A DNA stretch of 64,000 bases, from the NCBI GenBank assembly GCA_944990035.1, contig CALYLX010000048.1:1-64000 (forward strand). Reading direction: 5' to 3'. Below are positions 1 to 9,551 of this stretch, piece by piece; the stretch's first letter is position 1, and the number at the start of each line of letters is the position of its first letter. Made by a program: the position numbers and the translations under genes. This stretch comes from Clitopilus passeckerianus (taxonomy: Eukaryota; Basidiomycota; Agaricomycetes; Agaricales; Entolomataceae). The notes under the pieces are model-generated. The model was not told where the DNA came from. It searched no databases and saw nothing but the letters and a program-made list of their open reading frames with translations.

Positions 1-132
1 AATAATAATTGGGTAAATATATGCTAGAGTGTATGATACTACATAGCCTCGTTGAAACTTTTGGGTTTCAAGAGGAAAAGCAAGGTGAAAAACTAGCAAG
101 TAAAAAGAGTTTCGATAAGCTCCAGCGTCTCC

Positions 133-1130
133 TCAAATCTCGAGTCCAACAAGAACATAGGCGGGGTCGACTTGATAAACAGGCTTTGTGACCACAATTC
201 CGCCAACATACATGAGAGAATGAAGGAGCGAGCTTAATTTTGGAGAGGAACGCTCCAACACAATCAAAAGCGCAGAACAACCAAGCTGCTCATCTGCCAA
301 ATCCAGTAGGGCAACAATGCTACAAAAATTATCGTTAGGTGGAAGGAACGCGGATGGTGATAAGGATGATAGGAAAGCGTGGACTTGACGCACCTTTCTC
401 GAAGACTGACGGCTTCAGCACTTTTACCATCTACATAGAATGTCTTGGGTTGATTAGGGAGTTCCAATACAACACCGTCGAATGCAGCACCCATGTTCGG
501 AGTAGAAATGGATACCTTCTGTGCATAAGGCAAAGCTTGAAGTCCATCGCGTGGGAAGAGGTTCATCAAGAACTCGAGCGAAGCCTGGTCAGCATCTTTT
601 CGTGCTTTGATAGGGGCATTGGTTGGTGGTGTCTGGACAGATCGATGCTGCCAACGCTTCCACGCTTCCATCGTCCGGAGAGAGTGGGGGTGTCGAAGCG
701 TTGGAGCCAGTCCTCGTGGTAACCACGCGCGGGATAGGTACAGGTCGGCCGACGTTGTTGAACTTGTTGATTTGCTGAGAGGTTGCGGAAGGGTGAAGTT
801 TAGAAGAAAAATAAGAAGAAGGTGAGGTAGAGAGAACAGGCGCCGGACTGTCTGTCACCCAGTCCGACGACCCCCGGTCAGGAGGGCATTTCACTTTGGG
901 GTGTCAAAAGCGCCACTACACGAACGCGTCCAGTCAGTTCGACGCGCTTGACAAGAAAAATAGATAAGCCCTTACCTCGGGTCCCCAGAGAACGTAGTAG
1001 AGTAGTAGTATTTATCGTTCGTGCCCTGAAGGTGGCACACAGCGATCACACTGGCATCGGTGTCGAAAGGAAGAGAAGCCCCATCTCCAACGGCTTGACG
1101 GCCGTTGCTGTGAATATTTATGAGATACAT
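133..1130 (-). CDS. OAZ1: Ornithine decarboxylase antizyme, +1 recoded
   Basis: Antizyme binds ornithine decarboxylase, delivers it to the proteasome without ubiquitin and represses polyamine uptake. The C-terminal half is recognisable: AAFDGVVLELP, then ALLDLADEQLGCSALLIVLE, then LLHSLMYVGG, ending VLVGLEI. It is read in two exons (upstream exon ends at 394, intron 320-393, last exon 319-133, TGA stop). The 5' part lies in other frames. A zero-frame exon from ATG 1130-1128 (MYLINIHSNGRQ, then CHLQGTNDKYYYSTTFSGDP) reaches a GTAAGG donor at 975. Splicing to an AAG acceptor at 895-894 gives an ORF ending MPS-UGA. A +1 shift at UCC-UGA (883-878) then enters the frame DRGSSDWVTDSPAPV. A further frame change near 660-585 is needed to reach ASLEFLMNLFPRDG; a 79-nt GT-AG intron (663-585) would supply it. 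The family is certain; the exact 5' structure is inferred. Confidence 0.82.
878..883 (-). promoter_or_regulatory. Putative +1 programmed frameshift site (UCC UGA)
   Basis: On the minus strand this reads CCC UCC UGA CCG. UCC-UGA is the shift site used by most known antizyme mRNAs, where polyamines stimulate +1 slippage so that the U is skipped and GAC is decoded. The zero frame ends exactly here, and the +1 frame stays open for about 95 codons. The polyamine response is known for the family and is not shown by this sequence. Confidence 0.6.
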
Positions 1131-1171
1131 TATCGTAGTGAAGTTTAGCAGATACGTACGTGGGGCAAAGA

Positions 1172-1597
1172 CTAGATGTCCGATTTATAATATTTGTCAT
1201 TGAATTCAGCGACATGTTCTGCCAACTTGATAGCTTGTAACTGAAGAAGAGGTTGATTGGGCTGCCAAGAAAAACTTTATTAGTGCGTGGTCACAACGTT
1301 CCGGACTTTAGAACGTACGTTTGATATGGCTGCACGTTGGCTAGATGGTGAGTCGATGTAAAGAGCGGAGCAATGAACAAAGCGTCCTAGTCTCAGCTGA
1401 CTCCTCCAATCCAAACACCCGACAACAACAGGCTCGGCAATCGCCGGTTGCGCACGTTGCTGTCTGATAGCAAGAATTTGAGTGTAAGGAGGTTCAACAC
1501 CGTTGAAGACAGCGACCTCAAGACCTGTGAGTAACCCCTTCATGCCTCTGAATGCTGCAAACGGCGTATAAACGTCTGTTGCACCGTACGGACACAT
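1172..1597 (-). CDS. Small hypothetical protein (122 aa, two exons)
   Basis: I do not recognise this protein. Exon 1 starts at ATG 1597 (MCPYGATDVYTPFAAFRGMK) and ends in ..RAAISN at a GTACGT donor. The intron has a CACTAATA branch and a TTGGCAG acceptor. Exon 2 (PNQPLLQLQAIKLAEHVAEF, then NDKYYKSDI) keeps the phase and ends at TAG 1174-1172. The clean splice signals and helical exon 2 argue for a real gene. It is divergent from RPS2, with 99 bp between the ATGs. Its stop is only 41 nt upstream of the antizyme start on the same strand, so the two may share a transcript. No signal peptide or membrane segment is seen. Confidence 0.55.
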
Positions 1598-1696
1598 CTG
1601 CTGAACTTCACCGTTTTATCGGATGGATTCGAATCCCACTATCTGGATGACCTTGACTGACCATTCGATCTTCTAGATTTCGCCAAATACTAAAAC

Positions 1697-2572
1697 ATGG
1701 CTGACGCTGCACGAGGACGTGGTGGATTTGGACGTGGACGCGGAGACCGTGGACGTGGACGCAGGGGACCTCGCCGTGGAGGACGCAAGGATGAGGAGAA
1801 GGAATGGTGAGTTCGGCGTCCAGGACTCCCAAGGATCCAGAAGTCAATTTTGTTACAGGGTTCCCGTCACCAAGCTCGGCCGTCTCGTAAAGGACGGAAA
1901 GATCAAGTCCATGGAGGAAATCTACCTCTTCTCACTCCCCGTCAAGGAGTACCAAATCATCGACTTCTTCCTCCCCAAGCTCAAGGATGAAGTCATGAAG
2001 ATCATGCCCGTTCAGAAGCAAACTCGTGCCGGTCAACGTACCCGTTTCAAGGCTTTCGTTGCTATCGGTGACGGTGAAGGCCACGTCGGTCTCGGCGTCA
2101 AGTGCGCTAAGGAAGTCGCAACTGCCATCCGAGGTGCTATTCTTGCCAAGCTCTCCGTCATCCCCGTCAGGAGAGGTTACTGGGGTGCTGCTCTTGGTGA
2201 GCCTCACACTGTACCCTCAAAGGTCAGCGGAAAGGTCGGCTCCGTCATGTGCCGCCTCATCCCTGCCCCCGTGGCACTGGTATCGTTGCTGCCCCCGCAT
2301 CGAAACGTCTGCTACAGCTCGCTGGTGTTGAGGATGTCTACACACAATCAAAAGGTTCAACGGCAACTATGGGTAACTTCTTGAAGGCCACCTTTGCTGC
2401 TGTACGGGCATACTTCATCCGTTTTCCGCACTGCTGATATTCCCTTGTGTAGATCACCAAAACATACGCATTCCTCACCCCCGATCTCTGGCGCGAAATC
2501 CCTGTGTCCAAGTTCCCCTACGACGAGCACAGTGCCCACCTGCAGCTTGCAGCAGGCAAGAAGGCATACTGA
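1697..2572 (+). CDS. RPS2: 40S ribosomal protein uS5 (RPS2), with apparent 1-nt deletion
   Basis: Component of the small ribosomal subunit near the mRNA entry and decoding region. The N-terminus is an RGG-rich tail ([18 protein letters not shown]). The S5 double-stranded RNA-binding domain and S5 C-terminal domain follow ([41 protein letters not shown]). Intron 1 is 1807-1858 and intron 2 is 2402-2452; the protein ends [10 protein letters not shown]. At 2266-2270 the frame breaks. RLIPAP should continue [12 protein letters not shown], but that runs one frame over because the C run (GCCCCCG) is one base short. RPS2 is essential and every other part is perfect, so a sequencing or assembly error is the simplest reading. 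A broken second copy cannot be excluded. Confidence 0.92.
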
Positions 2573-3083
2573 GCGTTTATGGATGTTATTCGGCACATTT
2601 CTTTCCTTTGATCATGTATATCTTCAGAATCATAACCACGCTTTGAATCTGCACTGCATCTCGGCCTGTTGAACGTTTGACATTTTCGATTGATAGATGA
2701 TGGCTTTGATTGAACAGTTCCGTTGATTCATCCAGCTGACATTTGCATCTATCTTGAATGGGCTCAAACCATATGTTCCTGTCTTCGAGGAAGCGGAGTA
2801 TGACAAGAGCTGAATGTTGAGAATCGACCTGGTGATTTTGCTTGTTGGGACACATTTGCTCCTGAGGCCCTTGGCACTTGACCACTGGTTTCGACCAGAC
2901 CTTCATCATCCTCTGTCCTTTTTTCCCGCTGCTCTGGCCAGCGTTGAAAGCATTTTCACTTGTGAGTAATGGCTTGTATGCGCGAACTTTGCTCCTGATT
3001 TTGCCCGCCTTTAGCATTCTTGGCTGGACTGGGTCGTTCTGTATTTGTGTATTCTCGTATTTCACGACTTTCTTCCCTTTTCA
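2573..3083. other. Intergenic, RPS2 3' region and next promoter
   Basis: About 510 bp between RPS2 and the next plus-strand gene. I see only short overlapping ORFs without recognisable domains. A pyrimidine-rich stretch just before 3084 is consistent with a fungal core promoter. Confidence 0.5.
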
Positions 3084-4642
3084 ATGGCCTTGGTGTCCGC
3101 CAGTCGAGTACCAGAATTACGAACAAGCTCTTCAATAGCACATTCTCTTCGATCTTGTCAAAATCGTTCTTTGCGTGATCTCCAAGCGAAGGCAACGCCA
3201 CCGCCACCCTTTCCGCCCCCCGAAAACCCTCAAATCCGTACCACACAGGCTGCTCCAACACGATCTGTGCAGCGAGTCGACCCGCCTCCTCTGGACGCCC
3301 CCTACAACGCTGAAATCGTCGACATGCTTTCTGTGTCTCTTGATCAACGGTGAGTTGGTGCCTTCAACCACTCACATCGCCAACTAACGCCTTCGTCCTA
3401 AGTTCACTTCTATCATCTTCCTGTCAGAGGCGGGACGCCTTTGAAATCAACCGGCAAAGCTGCCACAACCTGTCCAATACATCCACGAGAACCGATTCCA
3501 CAACCCATGGTAGCCTAATGTCTCCGCACGAACGCCAACCACCCATTGACCCTCGCAAATCTAGGCGATATTGCACGGACTTCGGCTTAGGGCGTACTGA
3601 GTTGCCCGCTATCCCAAGTCTACTCCCGTCGACCTCGACACCACCCATCACGGATATCTCCAGTCTTGCCTCAACTCCAGTGACCGCATATACCGACACA
3701 GAGGAAACGGAATCCATAGCCTCAATCCTTGACTATCCGTTTCCTCAGCCGCCTTCATATGAGGACCAATTCCGCCTTCGTCGCATGCACAGCTCTCCGA
3801 GCATTGTAGGAGAAGATACAAATTATAAGCATATTATGACGAAGCGTTATAGCGCGTTCGTTTCAAGGGGTGATATTCCCTACGACAACACCCCATCTCT
3901 CCTTGCGACTATTCACGACGAAGGTCCGACGTTGGAAGGCACGGACAATGTCCCAACGCATACATATATACCTCCTTCCCCATACGTGGTCCCACCAAAT
4001 GCGCCACATCTTTTTCATCGAAATCAACGCGTAGAGCCGCCTACATCCTACCAAAGGACCCGCTCTATTCCCTCAAAGCGTTTTGCACCACAAGTACATG
4101 ACTCTGCCTCCATGGAAGGTCGATCTTTCATCAGCCTCAAACCAAGCCTGGAATCGCTACATCGATTTCACGCAAGCATGGATAAACTGAAGAAGTGGGA
4201 CCCCCAGCGTCCAACTCAGAACGAACCACTTCCGCCCTTGGGCAACCGCCGCGATTCTAGCCGACCCGTTAGGCGCGGTCCAACCGTGGTCAGCTTCCAA
4301 GGGCCACCTCCCTCTCTTGCTGCCGCTGGCCGTCAAAAGCCTACACATAGAGCACACCTGTCCACCGCATTGACGGGGTTGGGCCTACCTTCATCTGCAG
4401 CAAACAAGGCGAGTCTAGGAGCGCCTTTCCAACATCGCTCTACACGCAGCCATCCTGCCCTCCGCACTTCTGCACAGAAGGAACCCCCAATCCCCAAATC
4501 TTTCATTGATATCACGCCCGAACGACCAGAACCTCAGGCCCAGCCTCTGGGTACAAGCGGAAAGAAAGACCGTATGAAGAAACTTCTCCATCGAGCGAGT
4601 ACGATGTTCAACTGGAATAAAGCGTTCGGTCGAAAGAAATAA
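3084..4642 (+). CDS. Proline/serine-rich hypothetical protein (about 501 aa)
   Basis: I do not recognise this protein. It starts at ATG 3084 (MALVSASRVPELRTSSSIAH). One intron starts at 3350 (GTGAGT). Using the AAG acceptor at 3402, just after a CTAAC branch site, the reading frame stays open to the TAA at 4640-4642 and gives about 501 residues. The body is low-complexity, rich in Pro, Ser and Thr, with a tyrosine-rich PPSYEDQFRLRRM patch and a basic tail (KKDRMKKLLHRASTMFNWNKAFGRKK shortened: KKDRMKKLLHRAS to GRKK) suggestive of membrane or nucleic-acid contact. The stronger-looking TGTCAG acceptor about 26 nt downstream would instead close the frame after some 30 codons. The gene is probably lineage-specific. 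Confidence 0.6.
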
Positions 4643-4829
4643 TTTTGCATGCCTTAGACCAGCAATAAACACCGATATAGACTCTATAGTTGTACACTAT
4701 ACTACTTGTATACGAAGCGAATTGCCCGTGTATATTGGCCATGAGATAGGGATCTGCACACGAAAGGACTGGGGGCAACGTGAATCTGGGTCATAATGTC
4801 ATGGATATCATAATTGAAATGTGGGATCT

Positions 4830-5133
4830 CTAATAAGTCCCACCCCTCGCTCGGCCAGCTCGACGCCGGCTGCCGCAGCGGCAACAGAGGATGTCGCCGA
4901 TGAAGTTAAAGATGGTGAGAATCACCTGAAGAAGAACCCAGTCAGCCAATAGCAGCTTGGGGTCATCGTGAAGGACGTACTGTGGTGATAGCGCCAACGA
5001 TGGCCATTATGACTGAGGCTATAGCCGAAATGACGGCGTTAATCCCACGACCGATTGCAGAGAAGATTGAACCCTGTACATCCATTAGTCAAAATAGTAT
5101 TCACAAAGGCTTTAGTAGAGTGGCACTAACCAT
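4830..5133 (-). CDS. Small membrane peptide (about 54 aa), ATG-only first exon
   Basis: Three exons. The first coding exon is only the ATG (5133-5131), followed by GTTAGT and an intron ending TACAG (5130-5074). Exon 2 encodes GSIFSAIGRGINAVISAIAS then VIMAIVGAITT. Intron 2 is 4980-4926. Exon 3 encodes VILTIFNFIGDILCCRCGSR and ends RARGGTY at TAG 4830. The peptide is one or two hydrophobic helices, then a CCRC cluster and an Arg-rich tail, a layout seen in many unannotated agaric micro-proteins. The cysteines could be palmitoylated (inference). It lies 51 nt downstream of the P450 stop on the same strand, too close for an ordinary promoter. It is below usual ORF-length cutoffs, so automatic annotation would miss it. 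Confidence 0.68.
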
Positions 5134-5184
5134 GCTAGATAGAACTTGAACTTTATGATACCAAATACAGCGTTTTGAAACTAA

Positions 5185-7344
5185 CTAAATACCTCCCGCA
5201 CCCCCGAGCTTCCCGTCATCAGTGATGTCATCTAGGGCTTCCGGAACCACTGCCTGGTGGCTATTACACAATCGAGAAACCAACATCGGGCATTGGCTCC
5301 CCTCTCGATACTTTCCCCGAATAAAGGGCCGCGTCAGTACCCTAGGAAATCATGAGGTCTTGCACCCTGCAAAAGGAGACTTGTCGAACTTACACATTGG
5401 CCTTGATTATTTGGTCTTCCGTTGGTGCAAAGGCGAAGTTGATTAGGAGAAGGTAGAGAAACGTCTTGATTTCGATCAGGGAGAAGCGCATCCCTATGCA
5501 AGACTTTGGACTGGGTCAGGATCGTGGAGTCAAGATCGGAAGTATACACATACTCGGGGACCGGCTGAGAAACTCAACGTGTTAGAAAACAGGCCTGGTA
5601 GCTCTGCCGCAGCTTTAGGGAGGTTATCCCATCTGTCTGGACTGAGATCTCTCTCAGAAACGGTTTCCTTGTCTACGGAAGGGAAAAGTGCTCACACAAA
5701 CTCCCAAGCGTCTTCTCCCCAAAAACCCTTGTCAAGGCTGAACCCTTCGATGGCTACGTGCACGAAGGTACCTTTCAGTACTGTTACGCTTCGCTTCTCA
5801 TCAATGCTCCCATCTCGTCTATGAACCGGATGCATTGTCGGAACTTCATCATCCTCAGTAGCCACACGTATCGAAGAATGGACCGCAGGAATCAGACGCA
5901 AAGACTCCCGGATGACGTTGTGAAGAAAGGGGAGGTCCGCAATTTCGTCATACAGCGAACGAACCTCCTCGTCCGTAAGTCTAGACACTTCGCTTGGCGT
6001 GAGCGATGAGACTGAAAGGAGTTCCTGTCTTAAGCGGGTTTGTAACTCTGGATGTTGCGCAAGGAGAAGCAAAGTCCATGTCACTGTCAGCGATGATGTA
6101 TCGGAGCCTGCGAACATGAAAGTATTGATGTTGTTGAGAATATCTTCGTCTGATATCCGCTGTTCGGGTGGAAGGTCGGTTGCCATGTTGGATTTCACTG
6201 AACGTTATCCCGCATTTAGTCAAGGTCTCCCAAAGAGAAAGAGAGAGTTGCATACTCAGAAGACTCAGCAGATCTTTGCCGCCAAATGTCTTGTCCGCTT
6301 TTTCCGCCTCTTCTATGCGCCTTTTCCGTTCTTGGATCAATTGACCAGCAACACGGTGTATAGTGTTCTGACATCGTTGTACAAGTCGTGTAGTCCCGTC
6401 GGGCTGCATATACAATTAGAGAAGAACGTTTTGACAACTAACGGACGTACGAAGAGTTTGAGTAAAATAGGCATGTGGACACTGAGCACACCTCTAAGCA
6501 TGCCACCTTGTGATATAGCCTGCTCGAACATATCTTTGTATGCACAGAAAAGTTCGTTGGATTCGTCCTCAATGGCATTGAATTCGTAATCGAATCCTGA
6601 GTGATGTCGTTAGTGAATGGTCATATACGAAAGGTTTTGAAGTGTACCAGCGGCCCCAATTACATCGAACGTCGCTCTACTTATCCAGTGGCAAATGTCT
6701 ATTCTGAGTGCATTTGAACAACCAGCACTTCCGCCTTCTGCCATCAGGTTGGACCATCTGTCCTTCAGTTGAGTCCCTTTGCGAAATACCAGAGGCACAA
6801 GCTCCCGGAGATTCTGTATCGAAAATGCGGGTGTTATAACTCGGCGCTGACGCTTGTGGATATGGCCTTCAGCGGCAAGCATGCCAGTCCCAATCAAGCC
6901 TGAGATGAGCCGTCGCGACTGCCATGGCTTTTCGTAGATTGTTGAGTTTTTCAGAATATGCGATACCGATACCGGATCCAGTGTCAGCAGCCTGTCGTCA
7001 AGCTTGGTTTGAAGTTAGCAGAAATCCAGCCAATTTGTTATTTTGGTTACCGGAAATAATCCCCGGATTCGTATACTTCGTCCATATCGTTTCACAAGGG
7101 TTTCGTGAACTTTAGAAGATACAGCCGGTCTAGAGTAGCGCCCGTAAGATAGCAAAAACAAGGGCTTAAGGCCAAAAACTTACTCTAACACAGCATACAT
7201 GTGGTTCTTGAACCATCCAGGCACGGGAGGACCAGCTATACGTCGAAGAGGATTCCACAGAAGTCCGATGCATAACTTGTACGTAGCATACAGAGCTAGT
7301 AGACCACATGCATAGATCCAGTATTCAAGCACCCAGGACAACAT
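5185..7344 (-). CDS. Cytochrome P450 monooxygenase, multi-exon
   Basis: Haem-thiolate monooxygenase, membrane-anchored in the ER. It starts at ATG 7344 with a hydrophobic anchor (MLSWVLEYWIYACGLLALYA) and a proline hinge (AGPPVPG). Intact family motifs follow. The I-helix is FAGSDTSS, the K-helix ExxR is ESLRL, then a PDRWDNL region, and the haem loop is FSAGPRSCIGMRF (consensus FxxGxRxCxG). The haem loop is split by an intron ending CCAAAG. The C-terminus ends at TAG 5187-5185 after RPFIRGKYREGSQCPMLVSR and a short tail. At least seven introns of about 50-60 nt restore one open frame, so the gene looks functional. The substrate is unknown; fungal P450s of this kind act in secondary metabolism or xenobiotic oxidation. 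No biosynthetic cluster partners are visible. Confidence 0.9.
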
Positions 7345-7581
7345 GACGGTTCAAAAGAAAGAGAGGTCAGGCCCGTATGCATGCTGAATTGGCCGGCAGA
7401 GCAAAGACAATAAGGATTCTGAAAGGCACCGCCACTCAGAGGAAAGGAAATACGGTCACGTATGCACAAATCATAGAGACGCGTCAACGCGTCGCACTTG
7501 TCGCCAGGGGTTTCTTTAGAAGGACCGTTCTAAAATAGTTATTGCAAAGGAAGGGCTTGTTTTACATAGTAAATACATGGT

Positions 7582-9189
7582 TTAAGCACTAGCATACATC
7601 ATAATAAACTGCTCCACAGTCGACCTTCGCTGCTTCAAGGATGAATTCTCTGGATGATTGCGCCAAGCCCGCCTCTGGGCCTCCAAAGCGTGCGTTTTGG
7701 CCTGTTCCATCAACTTTAAATACAATGGCTTTGCAGGTTTAGCGACAGCTGGTGGGATAGGGAAGTCGCCCAAGTCAACCGATACGCTACTTGTTCGAGT
7801 ACTCGTGGTGTAGATGCTTGACGAACTAGGCTCAGTGACCATAAGGAAAGGAATACGGGGTTGAAGCTGCCGGTGGTCCTCGTCGGCTAAACAGGACGTC
7901 TCCGTACGTGTCTCCAGGGAGAAGTTGCTGGAGATCGAGGACACAGTGGCAAGCGAGTTCTCGCAAGCCAGTGAGGACATAGAAAGCCCAGACTTAACGC
8001 CACCAGTTCCTAGGCGACCCGAGCACGAGCCTGATAGAGAATAAATGGTGCTGCAGGAGCTAGCTTTTGCGACGAGTGAAGGTTCCGAAATAACGATACT
8101 GGGGGATGTTGCTGGGGCTGACGAGCTCTCAGATACCCCTGAAACGCTTGCTTGAGACGCGAATGCCATTAAAACGCCTTTCTTGTACTCGATGCTTTGT
8201 GAGTGGGCTCGTTTGACCTCAAAGGCTTGAGCCTCATCTTCGTCCTCGGAACTCTCTGCCACACTCGTAGTTGATGCCATGGAAGTCATAGACGATTGAC
8301 AGGAAGCCATCAGTGCCGGGGAGAATAGTTCGGTGACATCGGTCTCGTGCGTTTCTGAAGAACTTGAGGCTTGGGACGCATCTGAAGCGCCTCGAGGTCG
8401 ACCCACTCCAGCAGAAGAACTAGCATCACCGTGGGCCCCAGGATCAAGAGGGCAAGTCCTAGTCCGAGTAAGTAGTCTTATCTCTTCGCCCGTATCCTTG
8501 ACGCCGTGACCTGGCAAAGAACGAGATGGAGGGATGATCCGGTTGAGGGCTGTTTGTGTCGAGGCAAAAAGATCATGACTCTGTGTTTTCTTGAGCTGTA
8601 GCTGAGGCGGGCCGTCAAAACGCTCAACGTACACGAACGTAGTCGGCGTGGTAATATAGGGATCGTCGTCATCGTCATCGTCAATGATAGGCTGTGGGCG
8701 ACCTATTTTCTTTGGCGAGAAGCCAATTACCCTTGGGCGAGGAGGTCGCCGATAGCAGCATTTAAAGGCGCTGGAAAGGGAGAACCAATGCGCCCTGGCG
8801 AACAAGAAGACAGATATGAAGATCAGGACCATAGCGATGGCAGAGCCGACTGCAATGAAGACAACATCGGTGGACCCGTGAGGCGTTCGAAGACTTCGGC
8901 TGGGCGAAATTGTAGGTGAAGCAATCGCTGTGGGCTCAAGAGCAGAAGTCGCCGTGGCGGCCAAAGAATCCTTCCAAGGATCGCCAAGTTCGCCGGTGTC
9001 CAAGCGGCGTTGCCAGTTATGATAGGATATGTACCGAGGGCTACGGAGCCTGTGACCAAATCTACTCTTGCGGATATCATGAAGGCGGGGTGGTGCGTGA
9101 AGAGTCGTCGGGGCTAGTCGCAGGGGGGTTGTGTGTGATTCCACGGCCTTCGAATGTTCGTATTGACGGGTTGAAACGAGTGGAGCCAT
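7582..9189 (-). CDS. Single-pass membrane protein, Ser-rich (535 aa)
   Basis: Intronless. I take ATG 9189 (MAPLVSTRQYEHSKAVES) because the longer frame upstream lacks an ATG. A Ser/Thr/Pro-rich N-terminal part of about 100 residues precedes one clear transmembrane helix (VVFIAVGSAIAMVLIFISVF). A Cys/Arg-rich juxtamembrane stretch (FKCCYRRPPRPR) follows, then a long Ser-rich, acidic, presumably cytosolic tail ending RSTVEQFIMMYASA. There is no N-terminal signal peptide, so it may be a type III or signal-anchor protein. The general layout resembles fungal cell-surface sensor-like or mid2-like proteins, but no specific domain is recognised, so no function is assigned. Confidence 0.75.
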   Translation of the reverse strand: MAPLVSTRQYEHSKAVESHTTPLRLAPTTLHAPPRLHDIRKSRFGHRLRSPRYISYHNWQRRLDTGELGDPWKDSLAATATSALEPTAIASPTISPSRSLRTPHGSTDVVFIAVGSAIAMVLIFISVFLFARAHWFSLSSAFKCCYRRPPRPRVIGFSPKKIGRPQPIIDDDDDDDPYITTPTTFVYVERFDGPPQLQLKKTQSHDLFASTQTALNRIIPPSRSLPGHGVKDTGEEIRLLTRTRTCPLDPGAHGDASSSAGVGRPRGASDASQASSSSETHETDVTELFSPALMASCQSSMTSMASTTSVAESSEDEDEAQAFEVKRAHSQSIEYKKGVLMAFASQASVSGVSESSSAPATSPSIVISEPSLVAKASSCSTIYSLSGSCSGRLGTGGVKSGLSMSSLACENSLATVSSISSNFSLETRTETSCLADEDHRQLQPRIPFLMVTEPSSSSIYTTSTRTSSVSVDLGDFPIPPAVAKPAKPLYLKLMEQAKTHALEAQRRAWRNHPENSSLKQRRSTVEQFIMMYASA

Positions 9190-9551
9190 GTTGCTCAATA
9201 GTCTGGCGAAGTAGTTGGGTGTGGAATAGTAAAGACAGACAGCAATCACTTGCCAGCCCACCTAAGCTGCAACTCTACATACAGTAGGAGGCTGACATGG
9301 GGGATTCCCCCTTGGGAATTGTCCAGTGTCCTTGCGGAATGGGCCTGAAGGCAAGCAGAATGGTGGTTCAATTTCCAATAATCAATGGACATCGTACATT
9401 CTCAAGAATCTATGTACAAAAATCTAGCAATCATAATATGTACGTGTGGTCCAACTACTATAACCTTGTACTATAGTGAATAAACTACAACATCCCGAGC
9501 GAGTGTAGTTCAGATGAGAAAACTAGCCAAGCCCTAGCTTGGCGCACACCA

